The position numbers and the translations under genes were made by a program. The notes below the pieces were generated by a model. That model had not been told where the DNA came from. It made no database searches and saw only the letters and a list, made by a program, of their open reading frames with translations. Shown here in pieces: positions 1 to 10,905 of a DNA stretch of 64,000 nucleotides. Within the stretch, counting starts at the first letter, position 1, and every line of letters begins with the position of its first letter. Origin of the DNA: Ascarosepion bandense (Eukaryota > Mollusca > Cephalopoda > Sepiida > Sepiidae); NCBI GenBank assembly GCA_037127315.1, contig JBBBDQ010000350.1, positions 438,501-502,500 on the forward strand, given 5' to 3'.

Positions 1-307
1 CAGCTTCTTCTCTCGCACGTCCCGCTTGTGGAACTCGCTCCCATATTCTTGCTTTCCTGACGGCTACAACCTCCAGAAATTTAAAAACAATGTCAATACT
101 CATCTATTAACCATTAGCTCTCTCCCTACCCCCGTATATCCTTCTCTTTCTCTCCACGTATGTATCTGTCATCGCACCTGAATTCTTAGCTTTCTATTGC
201 TCATTTCTAACTAGTTTGTACTCCTCACTCTTTTCTAATTAATCTTTTTACAGTTATGTAGCCCCCAGCTCATCAGTGGCATTTCTGCCTTGCTCGGAGT
301 GAAATGA
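1..307 (+). mobile_element. LINE 3' end (non-LTR retrotransposon, RT C-terminus and tail)
   Basis: The left edge of the window falls inside the element. One frame reads FFSRTSRLWNSLPYSCFPDG, followed by a segment like YNLQKFKNNVNTHLL. This is the degenerate C-terminal end of a non-LTR reverse-transcriptase ORF. It is followed by a CT-rich stretch and a conserved 3' terminus (CATCAGTGGCATTTCTGCCT, then TGCTCGG and GTGAAATGATTAAA). The same end recurs at 2262, 19470, 31490, 33236 and, inverted, at 62223. The clade is uncertain (CR1, Jockey or Rex-like). The frame is broken, so this is a 5'-truncated dead copy. Confidence 0.75.
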
Positions 308-317
308 TTAAAAAAAA

Positions 318-318
<1 letters not shown>

Positions 319-367
<49 letters not shown>
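319..367. repeat. (TA)n microsatellite
   Basis: A pure TA dinucleotide run directly between the LINE tail and the Penelope-like element. Confidence 0.95.
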
Positions 368-369
<2 letters not shown>

Positions 370-511
370 TAAATATATGCTGTTAAATATAAGAGACAAT
401 GAATGTCTATTATGTTTAATCGTTAGCCGTTATAAACGTCGTATTTTTGCTTTAATTTCAGTTGAAAATAAAGACAAAAATTCTCCAACATTTGGATAAT
501 TATTTATTGAT

Positions 512-553
512 TTTCTTCTAAGCTTTCGGCTCACATGAGCCATCTTCAGAGAG
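512..553 (-). ncRNA. Minimal hammerhead-like motif in left PLE arm
   Basis: On the minus strand, CTGAAGA is followed by one T, a 6-bp hairpin (GGCTCA/TGAGCC) and GAA. A tiny A-GC-T stem III and U17 come next, then AGA, which pairs with TCT before the core. The extra T before stem II and the one-pair stem III make it non-canonical. The same layout recurs in the other PLE arms and at 27873. Confidence 0.4.
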
Positions 554-1582
554 GTAGTTTAAACTGAAATATTATAAAATCCACCATCACCGACGATTTT
601 ATTTTGTGTTGACATAAAACCAACAATAGTTACCAAAAATAATAAACGCAGTTCTTAAATTTGCGATGCGGTTTTATGACGTCACACCGCGTGATAGTGC
701 GAAATGACAACAAAACCATATAGTCAAATGCAATGTAAAATGTTATTTTCGGATTTAAAGTTGATTTTTTTGAGTGTTGGTTGTTTCGATTTGATGTACA
801 TGGCCTCCAATATCTGCAGGTTTCTCTTATTTTGTGTATGAGTAAGGATCACCGTACTGTTGACCAAAATCTGTCTGATATTACCTACATGTTTATGTTT
901 TTCAGAGAAATGTTGTTTAATAGTACTCTGACCAGAAAGATGACATGTAAGTCTACGGGAGAGCGTGGTTGTCGTAGAACCAATATATGTACTAGGGTTT
1001 TTATTAGTATCAGAGATGCAATCTCTGAATGGGCATGTATATTGGTACACTACATTGGTTTTTTTGTAGAGAATTTAGTTTAGTGCTTGTTGGGTTATTA
1101 TAGATTATGATGTCAATTGTTTTAAACTTTTTATAATATATAATGAGTTTAATTTGATTATTACTTTCCACTGGTTAACATTTCTATGTATTATGTTTTT
1201 GAGAGTTTTTTCATCTTGTTTATAATTATTATGTATTTGGTTGCAATAGTATAAGTTAATAGTGTTATGTTTATTTTGATGTAAACCATTATTATTAATA
1301 TTATCATCAGTGTTAGAGCTATTATTAATTTTGTTGAGATACATTTTAATTTGTTGATCAATAACGGAGTTAGGAAATCCATTATTGACTAGTGTTTGCT
1401 TAATGTTGTGTAATTATTTAAAAAATATAGATTTGGAAGAAGACATCATTTGTGTGCCTTGAAGTAAGTTTTTTATAACAGCTAACTTATATCCTTGGGA
1501 GCATTCACTATTATAATTAAGAAGACACGAATTTATGCTAGTTGGTGATGGTGGATGTTATAATTTTTCAGTCTAAACAACA

Positions 1583-1618
1583 TCTCTGAAGATGGCTCAT
1601 GTAAGCCGAAAGCTTAGA
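1583..1618 (+). ncRNA. Minimal hammerhead-like motif in right PLE arm
   Basis: This is the inverted partner of the motif at 512-553: CTGAAGA, T, GGCTCATGTAAGCC, GAA, AGCT, T, AGA. Stem II has one C/A mismatch. The core residues are intact, but stems I and III are very short. Confidence 0.4.
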
Positions 1619-1799
1619 AGAAAATCAATAAATAATTATCCAAATGTTGGAGAATTTTTGTCTTTATTTTCAACTGAAATTAAAGAAAAAATACGACGTT
1701 TAGAACGGCTCACGATTAAACATAATAGACATTCATTGTCTCTTTTATTTAACAGCATATGTTTAGAAAATTACTTGCTGCCTCGATACACTATATATA

Positions 1800-2099
1800 T
1801 GTCACACTGAAGAATTTGGATTATTTTCTTTTTATGTCTAAATGTAAAATACTCAATAATAGGTACATTAATATACATGTTTTCGTCATTGTTTTAGACG
1901 GCATATCGATATAAACATTTAGTCGTCACATTTCACTGCACGGTTTCACCGTTATAATACAGATTTTAATATGAGTGATTTGCTTTTCGACAAGCATAAT
2001 CAGTCTTTCAAATATCGATTTTGGTAAGACTCCTACTGTTTTGATTTTAACAGTAAACAGTATTTACAGAATTCTTATGACTTCCGAGATATCTTTGAC

Positions 2100-2103
<4 letters not shown>
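1800..2103. other. AT-rich intergenic, nothing recognised
   Basis: No repeat family, RNA fold or coding signature is recognisable here. Confidence 0.6.

Positions 2104-2160
<57 letters not shown>
2104..2160. repeat. (TA)n microsatellite
   Basis: About 28 TA units. It creates a low-complexity IY-repeat open frame that is not a gene. Confidence 0.95.
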
Positions 2161-2164
<4 letters not shown>

Positions 2165-2261
2165 ATTTACAGTTATTTTTATCTCAAATAATGTTTCTTT
2201 TCGCTTATCTACAAAACAATGAAAATAATATTTTCACGCCTTCATATTTTAAAAATAAATC

Positions 2262-2517
2262 TTCCTCGACAGCTACAATCTCCAGGAGTTTAAATGTAAG
2301 GTCAATAGAGACCTCCTAACACACTAACTCGCAGCCATTCTTTCAAACACTCTTCCCATCTCCCCAACCCTCAGCCTCGCTATCCTTACCCATCTATCAC
2401 CCTCCTTCTGACATTTCCTGTATCTAACCACTCTTTCTCTTTACCTTCTCCTATATAACAACATGCGCAATAGTGGTAGTGGAATGCCTTGCTTGGGGTG
2501 AAATGATTAAAAAATAA
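2262..2517 (+). mobile_element. LINE 3' end fragment
   Basis: The sequence begins in the CFPDSYNLQEFK-like region (TCCTCGACAGCTACAATCTC). It ends with GTGGTAGTGGAATGCCTTGC, then TTGGGGTGAAATGATTAAAA. It is the same family as the fragment at the left edge of the window. Confidence 0.7.
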
Positions 2518-4514
2518 ATAAAGAATGGAAACAATGCAAATCATGTCTTACATTAAATATTGTTTTAGAATAAATGATTTCCTGAAGCATTCTATCACAA
2601 TGATTTTGTGTATTCTTTGTGCCAGATTGAAACCATTTGTTGCCTTTTTTTTCAACAAGCAGTTATGCAAGCATAATACTGTCTTTGGCATTCTCAACCA
2701 GCACCATTTACAGAAAAATAACATCATGAATACTAGAGTTGCCAGTTAGTCGTTTAAACTAGAGGAATAAATGATGCTCGCATCGGTGGCAACATTTTAA
2801 GTAGCTCCTTAATGATATCTGTTAATCTTCCATCTTCAACTGATGATTCTCATCACTTCTGGCTTAAGAAGTATAAAAATGCAACTTAAATTCATATTCG
2901 GTTAGAAGTAACCCAGTAAGTATTATATAGTAATACTGGAAAACAACGAAAAAGACATATATAAAAAAAATAATTTTATATTTTAATTCTTCGACGGTGA
3001 GACATGTGTAAAGCAGTAGGGAAGCCGGAGAAGGTTTCCGCATGAAAGAGCTGACGGGAGTTGGAAGCCAGCGGGAGTCTACTTCAGCTAAAATTCTAGA
3101 CTTTAATATAGTTTTAAAACTCTCACGCGACCCACCTGACTACGCCTTTCAGCCATGCATTTTTGCTTTTCCTGTTGTCACTTTGTTGACTTTATCTGCG
3201 ACCAGATGTATCAGTCACTCAAACTCGTTGGGCCAGATGTATCTGTCAATTACATCCGCCGGTTCATAGCCGTTCAAGTTAATATATTACATATAAGTAT
3301 CTTGCCCTTAAATATTGTATGTAAATAAAACGTCTGCAATATTAACACACTTTATGTATGTACGAGACAAGATCCGAACATTTGTTTTCGTCTTAATAGT
3401 AAGTCCATCCGTGAAGGTGTGCGTGTGGGATAGTAATAGTGTAAAAAATTATATGTTTAATGTCTTAAGGAAATAAAAAGGAAAGAACATAATGTAATTT
3501 ATTGAACTGGGAAGGCTATAATTTATTAAACAAACAAAACTGTCCTCGAGTTTCTTTTGTGAAATATGCATTGAAAGTATTGATGTGACAAGCTGCTCAC
3601 CGAGTCTAGGCTAACTTTTTTGTTTTTTCAAGAATGTACACGCGTAATGTATTAAGTAAGCGTATCATTTGTTTGGTTTCTGTTTGTTTGTTTGTTTGTT
3701 TGTTTGTTTTTCCTCAAATTTAAAAACAATTTATCGCTTTCCGCCTTTCTAGTTTTATATTTATATTTTTCTATCCAGTTTTCTCTTTCTTCTATCGCTC
3801 TCCATTTTCTCGCCTTTTCATAATTTCTTATTACAGCGTTCACAGAATGTACATTCTTCATTCTTTCACCAATTATATCTTTTTAATAAACATTTACACA
3901 CATTCCGTCATTTTCCTTCTCAATCTTTTCTTATAATTATTATTTTCGTTCTTATTCTTCTTTATTTAATCGGATCAATTCAAATAACGACATTTGTGCA
4001 TTTTCTAAGATCTCGAATAAAATGTCTAAATCATATTTCGATCAGATATAATTATTTGACTCTTTTTATAGACTACGAATGCTTATAGCTAATTATCAAT
4101 CACAGAAATGCTTAGATTCAGTTTTCTTTTCGAAACTTACAAAGAACATTCAACCATAGATAACAAAAGAACTAAACGAACTGAAGCGACAACTAATTTC
4201 ATTTTCGAGAAACAATACATTGAAAATATTTCCATACTCTTCGCTAATCGCTCACAAAGGACATTTTAATTCGATAATATTATGATACCGAATTAATTTT
4301 ATTAAAGTACATATCGCTTTGACTTTGTTTTCTACTGAGTAAAACAATGGGTTTTGCTGATTTTTATTCGCTACTTCTGAATCAAAATTTATTTGGATAT
4401 TTCCTTTTGCTTTTGGGCACTGAGATATTATTACAGATAGTTTGGAGTTTTTTTCTAACTCTGAATTAATCTTCAGTATTTTACAGTAACAAAAGCGTTT
4501 GCTACATAAATACT
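2518..4514. other. Intergenic sequence with a short (GTTT)n run
   Basis: This is about 2 kb of AT-rich sequence. I see a (TTTG)n tract at about 3675-3710 and no recognisable exon, RNA or transposon. The small open frames have no family features. Confidence 0.5.
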
Positions 4515-4668
4515 TTAACCCTCTAGGGCCATTCGTATCATATTATATTAATAAGTAGTAATTAGTGGGGGATCAGTTTATTACTTCATGACAATAGAAA
4601 ACCGATCACCCACTTTATGCCCAGTATAAGCCTTAACCCTCTAGGGCCATTCATATCATATTATATTA
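4515..4668. repeat. Local duplication carrying truncated TTAA-MITE ends
   Basis: TTAA followed by CCCTCTAGGGCCATTC occurs at 4515 and again at 4633. Both are the left terminus of the MITE seen whole at 8953, both stop after about 30 bases, and they are 118 bp apart. The sequence from about 4557 to 4661 (starting AGTAATTAGTGGGGGATCAG) recurs almost unchanged at 8873-8980 on the far side of the tandem-array block. Confidence 0.7.
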
Positions 4669-5830
4669 TTTTTTTTTTTTTTTTTTTTTTTTTTAATCAT
4701 ATCACCCCGAGCAAGGCAGTAACGCCACTGATGCGCAGGGGGCTACGTAAGGGTAAAAAGAATGGAAAAGAGAAAGCCGAAAACCGCATCCTAAACAGGA
4801 AACAAGGGATGAGCCTCTTCACCTGTTCAATAGATGTGGGTGGAGTGTGAACCGGGCGATAGTTTAGTCTATCTACTCCAATTGAAAAAAAAAATAAAAT
4901 AATAAAGGAAAAGAGTGAAAAGATTGGAAAAGAGAAAACCGGAAACCGCATCCTAAACAGGAAACAAGGGATGAGCCTCTTCACCTGTTCAATAGATGTG
5001 GGTGGAGTGTGAACCGGGCGATAGTTTAGTCTATCTACTCCAATTGAAAAAAAAAATAAAATAATAAAGGAAAAGAGTGAAAAGATTGGAAAAGAGAAAA
5101 CCGGAAACCGCATCCTAAACAGGAAACAAGGGATGAGCCTCTTCACCTGTTCAATAGATGTGGGTGGAGTGTGAACCGGGCGATAGTTTAGTCTATCTAC
5201 TCCAATTGAAAAAAAAAATAAAATAATAAAGGAAAAGAGTGAAAAGATTGGAAAAGAGAAAACCGGAAACCGCATCCTAAACAGTAAACAAGGGATGAGC
5301 CTCTTCACCTGTTCAATAGATGTGGGTGGAGTGTGAACCGGGCGATAGTTTAGTCTATCTACTCCAATTGAAAAAAAAAATAAAATAATAAAGGAAAAGA
5401 GTGAAAAGATTGGAAAAGAGAAAACCGGAAACCGCATCCTAAACAGGAAACAAGGGATGAGCCTCTTCACCTGTTCAATAGATGTGGGTGGAGTGTGAAC
5501 CGGGCGATAGTTTAGTCTATCTACTCCAATTGAAAAAAAAAAATAAAATAATAAAGGAAAAGAGTGAAAAGATTGGAAAAGAGAAAACCGGAAACCGCAT
5601 CCTAAACAGGAAACAAGGGATGAGCCTCTTCACCTGTTCAATAGATGTGGGTGGAGTGTGAACCGGGCGATAGTTTAATCTATCTACTCCAATTAGTTTA
5701 ATCTATCTACTCGGGAACCCCTTCCTAAACTAGAAACAAGGCGATCAACTCTACTCCTGTCCAAAAGAAGGGGGTGGAGTGTGAGACCTGGCGATAGAAG
5801 GTACTATCTACTCCAATTAAAAAAAATAAA
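4666..5830 (-). repeat. Tandem array of a retroelement 3' tail, 162-bp unit, about 6 copies
   Basis: A poly-T run (about 4669-4694) and the inverse of the shared retroelement terminus (ATCACCCCGAGCAAGGCAGT) open the array. It is therefore a 3' tail lying on the minus strand. The landmark GGGATGAGCCTCTTCACCTG then recurs at 4806, 4968, 5130, 5292, 5454 and 5617. The spacing is 162 or 163 bp with few differences. Because 162 is divisible by 3, the minus strand stays open for 257 codons, but this is repeat translation, not a gene. The same unit exists once at 50875 and once at 61428. A diverged partial unit closes the array near 5700-5830. Confidence 0.85.
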
Positions 5831-8800
5831 TATGTGACTGAAGTTAATGAAGTTTTAACTTAGTATAAGTCAAACCTAAATTTCATAATTAAGAACAATT
5901 TACACAAAAATTAGGCAGAAAAGATAAGAACCGAAAAAGAATAAAATAAAATAAAAAATACAAGTAAAAATAAGTAAATAAATAATTCAAAAAATAATAA
6001 AAAATAAGATCACACTGGCTAAACTCACCAAGTTGCAGGCTTGCTGACAGAAAAAAGTTAAGAAAATTTCAAAAATTATCTTCATTCTGTTTCTTCTATA
6101 CAGTTCTGGAGAGTTCTGGAGAGATTAAGTTACCTTAAGCAAGCAGTAACAGACAGTAGTGTGATGGAGGGGGGAATCACCTCCAAGCCATGTGTCCAGT
6201 TAGCAAGGGAATGACAGAGAACAATAAAAAACAAAAAACAAAAAAAAAAAACATGGCCGGTCTTAGAATTCCTACATATAACCAAAACCCTAATATACCA
6301 AACCTAAATTTCATAATTAAGAACAATTTACACAAAAATTAGGCAGAAAAGATAAGAACCGAAAAAGAATAAAATAAAATAAAAAATACAAGTAAAAATA
6401 AGTAAATAAATAATTCAAAAAATAATAAAAAATAAGATCACACTGGCTAAACTCACCAAGTTGCAGGCTTGCTGACAGAAAAAAGTTAAGAAAATTTCAA
6501 AAATTATCTTCATTCTGTTTCTTCTATACAGTTCTGGAGAGTTCTGGAGAGATTAAGTTACCTTAAGCAAGCAGTAACAGACAGTAGTGTGATGGAGGGG
6601 GGAATCACCTCCAAGCCATGTGTCCAGTTAGCAAGGGAATGACAGAGAACAATAAAAAAAAAAAACAAAAAAAAAACATGGCCGGTCTTAGAATTCCTAC
6701 ATATAACCAAAACCCTAATATACCAAACCTAAATTTCATAATTAAGAACAATTTACACAAAAATTAGGCAGAAAAGATAAGAACCGAAAAAGAATAAAAT
6801 AAAATAAAAAATACAAGTAAAAATAAGTAAATAAATAATTCAAAAAATAATAAAAAATAAGATCACACTGGCTAAACTCACCAAGTTGCAGGCTTGCTGA
6901 CAGAAAAAAGTTAAGAAAATTTCAAAAATTATCTTCATTCTGTTTCTTCTATACAGTTCTGGAGAGTTCTGGAGAGATTAAGTTACCTTAAGCAAGCAGT
7001 AACAGACAGTAGTGTGATGGAGGGGGGAATCACCTCCAAGCCATGTGTCCAGTTAGCAAGGGAATGACAGAGAACAATAAAAAACAAAAAACAAAAAAAA
7101 AAAACATGGCCGGTCTTAGAATTCCTACATATAACCAAAACCCTAATATACCAAAAACCTAAATTTCATAATTAAGAACAATTTACACAAAAAATTAGGC
7201 AGAAAAGATAAGAACCGAAAAAGAATAAAATAAAATAAAAAATACAAGTAAAAATAAGTAAATAAATAATTCAAAAAATAATAAAAAATAAGATCACACT
7301 GGCTAAACTCACCAAGTTGCAGGCTTGCTGACAGAAAAAAGCTAAGAAAATTTCAAAATTATCTTCATTCTGTTTCTTCTATACAGTTCTGGAGAGTTCG
7401 AAGAGATTAAGTTACCTTAAGCAAGAAAATAAGAGCAGTAGTGTGATGGAGGGGGGAATCACCAAGCTATGTCCAGTTAGCAAGGGAATGACAGAGAACA
7501 ATAAAAACAAAAAAAAAACATGGCCGGTCTTAGAATTCCTACATATAACCAAAACCCTAATATACCAAACCTAAATTTCATAATTAAAAGAACAATTTAC
7601 ACAAAAAAATTAGGCAGAAAAGATAAGAACCGAAAAAGAATAAAATAAAATAAAATACAAGTAAAAAATAAGTAAATAAATAATTCAAAAAATAATAAAA
7701 AATAAGATCACACTGGCTAAACTCACCAAGTTGCAGGCTTGCTGACAGAAAAAAGCAGAAAAATTTCAAAATTATCTTCATTCTGTTTCTTCTATACAGT
7801 CTTGAGAGCTCAGAGAGATTAAGTTACCTTAAGCAAGCAGTAACAGACAGTAGTGTGATGGAGGGGGGAACCACCTCCAAGCCATGTGTCCAGTTAGCAA
7901 GGGAATGACAGAGAACAATAAAAAAAAAACAAAAAAAAAACATGGTCGGTCTTAGAATTCCTACATATAACCAAAAACCCTAATATACCAAACCTAAATT
8001 TCATAATTAAGAACAATTTACAATAAAAAAATTAGGCAGAAAAGATAAGAACCGAAAAAGAATAAAATAAAATAAAAAATACAAGTAAAAATAAGTAAAT
8101 AAATAATTCAAAAAATAATAAAAATAAGATCACACTGGCTAAACTCACCAAGTTGCAGGCTTGCTGACAGAAAAAAGTTAAGAAAATTCCCCAAAATTAT
8201 CTTCATTCTGTTTCTTCTATAACAGTTCTGGAGAGTTCTGGAGAGATTAAGTTACCTTAAGCAAGCAGTAACAGAGAGCGTAGTGTGAGGAGGGGGAATC
8301 ACCTCCAAGCCACAAAATCCAGTTAGCAAAGGGAATGACAGAGAACAATAAAAAAAAAAAAAAAGCAAAAAAAAAAAAAAACATGGCCGGTCTTAGAATT
8401 CCTACATATAACCAAACCCTAATATACCAAACCTAAATTTCATAATTAAGAACAATTTACACAAAAAAATTAGGCAGAAAAGATAAGAAATCAAAAAATA
8501 ACAAAATAAAATAAAAAAAATACAAGTAAAAATAAGTAAATAACAATTCAAAAATAATAAAAAATAAGATCACACTGGTTGTAAAACTCACCAAGCGAGG
8601 CTTGCTGACAGAAAAAAGTTAAGAAAATTTCAAAAAATTATCTTCATTCTGTTTCTTCTATACAGTTCTGGAGAGATTGTTACCTTAAGCAAGCAGTAAC
8701 AGACAGTAGTGTGATGGAGGGGGAATCACCTCCAAGCCATGTGTCCAGTTAGCAAGGGAATGACAGAGAACAATAAAAAATAAAAAACAAAAAACAAAAA

Positions 8801-8872
8801 AAAAACATGGCCGGTCTTAGAATTCCTACATATAACCAAAACCCTAATATACCAAACCTAAATTTCATAATT
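5831..8872. repeat. Tandem array, unit about 425 bp, about 7 copies
   Basis: The landmark ACCTAAATTTCATAATTAAG starts units near 5873, 6303, 6727, 7157, 7569, 7991 and 8430, with a partial unit ending at 8872. Each unit carries an A-rich half, GATCACACTGGCTAAACTCA, the doubled TTCTGGAGAG, GATGGAGGGGGGAATCACCT and a poly-A/ACAAAA run before CATGGCCGGTCTTAGAATTC. The first three units are almost identical. Those from about 7157 on carry more small indels. No coding frame runs through. The origin is unknown; I recognise no transposon motif. Confidence 0.85.
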
Positions 8873-8948
8873 AGTAATTAGTGGGGGATCAGTTTATTAC
8901 TTCATGACAATAGAAAACCGATCACCCACTTTATGCCCAGTATAAGCC
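8873..8948. repeat. Right copy of the flanking direct duplication
   Basis: It matches 4557-4632 nearly base for base and runs on into the TTAA and the MITE left end. The pair brackets the 4.2-kb tandem block. Confidence 0.8.
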
Positions 8949-8952
8949 TTAA

Positions 8953-9173
8953 CCCTCTAGGGCCATTCGTATCATATTTGACACAGTATGAAAACAAGCC
9001 TTGAAAGAAATATTTTACTGAATATTTTTTAAAAGAAATATTTTATAAATTTCATATGAATGCAGTACTGACTGCTCAGTCAATGAATACCAAATGTTTC
9101 CTTATAGGGAAATACCAAATGTTTCCTTATAGGGAAATACTGTATCAAATATGATACGAATGGCCCTAGAGGG
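8953..9173. mobile_element. piggyBac-type MITE with TTAA target duplications
   Basis: A 221-bp non-coding element flanked by TTAA at 8949-8952 and 9174-9177. Its ends are long inverted repeats: CCCTCTAGGGCCATTCGTAT matched by the inverse at 9154-9173. The TTAA target and CCC start suggest the piggyBac superfamily. Inside, ACCAAATGTTTCCTTATAGG is duplicated. The second full copy is at 48874. Confidence 0.8.
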
Positions 9174-9320
9174 TTAATTCTGATGATTATTATGAATATA
9201 TTGATTTTATGTCTTCGTAGTTCTGTCTTTGCTGCAACTAGATTAATGCGATCTACACACGACTAATGTCGACATTTGGTTTGTTTATTAGATGATCTGC
9301 GCAAGAACTATTTTTGGAAG

Positions 9321-9932
9321 TGTTATGGTGCCCTAATTATAGGAATGTACTTTTCCTCTGTCAGTTAATACTAACCTGAATGACTTTCGGGAACTCAGCT
9401 AGGACGCAGTTCTGAGGCAGTCATGTGACAGTCTAGAGACAGTCGTGACTCAGCGTAACTATCCCGTTTGGACTTAAACTTCTATTTGCTAACTACTAAC
9501 AGGCTTACTTGTATATACGTTCTGTTAAGTGCCATACGTGATACACGTTTGGGCGATCATGTCTCTTTCGAGACATGACTGACTGGGCAGAAGATTATCC
9601 CGCAGTAGGTTGTCATTGCTTTCTGCGGTAGACTGTCCTGTTATTTAACCCATAACTGGAAGGAATAGACGGATTAATACCTTTCCCAAGGGTATTTGCG
9701 CGTAAGTGGATGCAATGAATTCAGCTGGAACTCGAACTCGGCTCCCCGATTTCTCGTTCCGAGCCGATAACCAAGGCACTACAACGCACATCCTTGTATA
9801 ACAGAACGTATATACTTGTATATACGTTCTGTTATTGTAATACACAGTTATGAACCTACTTTCTTGTTTCCGTATCTTTTTCCTGGCCCTAACAAGTCGC
9901 AACAATTTGGCGACAATCTTTTCGCCACAACA
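9321..9932 (+). mobile_element. Solo LTR with 5-bp target duplication, split by a SINE
   Basis: It begins TGTTATGGTGCCCT and ends TTTTCGCCACAACA (TG...CA). It is flanked by GGAAG at 9316-9320 and 9933-9937, a textbook 5-bp LTR-retrotransposon target duplication. Removing the SINE and its duplication leaves about 305 bp. A related LTR lies at 60819 and a fragment at 49441. No internal region follows, so it is a recombination-derived solo LTR. The superfamily cannot be decided from the LTR alone. Confidence 0.8.
9527..9812 (-). mobile_element. tRNA-derived SINE (family A), nested in the LTR
   Basis: On the minus strand it starts with a tRNA-like head: an A-box region near GATGTGCGTTGTAGTGCC and a B-box-like GAGTTCGAGTTCC after GGAGCC. 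The family body follows (CGCAAATACCCTTGGGAAAG ... CAGTCAGTCATGTCTC) and it ends GTATGGCACTTAAC. A 22-bp target duplication (beginning TACTTGTATATACG) is at 9506-9527 and 9813-9834. An internal piece of the usual body (around the GGTTGCCAGCC segment) is deleted. Confidence 0.85.
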
Positions 9933-10171
9933 GGAAGTTACTTTGTGTGGAGATCAAATTATAATGGACAGAATAAATATTACCAAAACAATGCGTGTGT
10001 TTATGCGTTTGTTTGTGTGTGCGAGTATGTGTGTGTGCGTTGATGTTGTTGTTATTATTATTGTATGCATTTGCATTATAGCAGATATCATCAAATCCTC
10101 GAAAAAATAGCACCATACTAGTGTAATCTTAACTGTTCATCAAAATTATATCATCTCATGTCGATTTTAGT

Positions 10172-10905
10172 GTTCTGAATGCATAGTCATCAGCAAAAAG
10201 TGCAACCCAAAATGCCAATTACAGGTGAGGGATATTAAATTCAAGCAGGTACAAAAATTTAAATATCTGGGAAGTGTTCTAACCGAAGACGGAAAGTGCA
10301 ACACAGAAATTCAAAGGTGAATTGGCATGGCAAAAGACTCGTTCCAGAAGCTGAGTAAAGTATTAAGAGACAGGAAACTTTCACTAGAAACAAAAAAGAG
10401 ATTACTAGATTGCTATGTGATGTCAGTCCTTCAATATGGCAATGAATGTTGAACAATATCAACAAAGATGAAGGGAAAACTTGAAGCAGCTGAAATGTGG
10501 TTCTACAGAAGGATGCTGCGAATACCATGGACCGAGCATGTGAGCAATGATGAGGTGTTGGAAAAATGGAAACGAAAAGGAAATTAATATTGAGCATCAG
10601 GAAGAGACAACTGAAGTTTCTGAGACATGCAATGAGGAAGGAGGGCTTGGAGAACCTGATACTAACAGGCCAGATAGAAGGAAAAAGAGACAGAGGAAAT
10701 GACGGATAACATATTTGAAGGGCCTGAGCAGGTGGATGACAGAACAGAGGCTGCAAGATGTTACAGGAGAAAGTGTGCTAAGATCCACAAGGGATAGGGA
10801 AACGTGGAAGGCCATGATCGTCTACGTCCTGAAATGTCAAAGCACATAGAAGAAGAAGAAGAAGAAGAAGAAGAAGAAGAAGAACAACAACAACAACAAC
10901 AACAA
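10172..10905 (+). mobile_element. RTE-type LINE 3' end with (GAA)n(CAA)n tail
   Basis: The plus strand reads through a broken RT C-terminus: VQKFKYLGSVLTEDGK, then LSLETKKRLLDCYVMSVLQY, LEAAEMWFYRRMLRI and RKRQLKFLRHAMRK, ending near RDRETWKAMIVYVLK. These are the distal motifs of RTE/BovB-like endonuclease-reverse transcriptases. Stops and a frameshift near 10560 show it is dead. The coding end runs into (GAA)n at about 10848-10883 and (CAA)n to 10905, as expected for an RTE microsatellite tail. Other copies are at 23572, 45386, 46200 and 51629. Confidence 0.85.

Larger units (their letters stand above)
368..1790 (-). mobile_element. Penelope-like retroelement with inverted termini, degenerate
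   Basis: Minus-strand translation between about 1560 and 724 shows a broken PLE C-terminus. It starts with a YKLAVIKNLL-type segment from the end of the reverse-transcriptase region, followed by an in-frame stop. A linker rich in N and K follows, then VYQYTCPF and a GIY-YIG-like endonuclease part (TYIGSTTTTLSRRL, then LEAMYIKSKQPTL). This domain order is characteristic of Penelope-like elements. The coding remnant is flanked by long inverted repeats: 370-600 is the inverse of about 1545-1775. Both arms carry a CTGAAGA, hairpin, GAAA motif resembling the minimal hammerheads described for PLEs. The 5' part of the RT is missing. Other copies of the family are at 13246, 28738 and 42345. Confidence 0.8.

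Noticed and set aside
2835..2870. CTGATGATTCTCATCA as a hammerhead core
   Set aside because: No GAAA after the hairpin and no stem I or stem III pairing.
4697..5470. 257-codon minus-strand frame with hydrophobic repeats resembling membrane segments
   Set aside because: It is the 162-bp retroelement-tail array translated. The hydrophobicity comes from CT-rich sequence.
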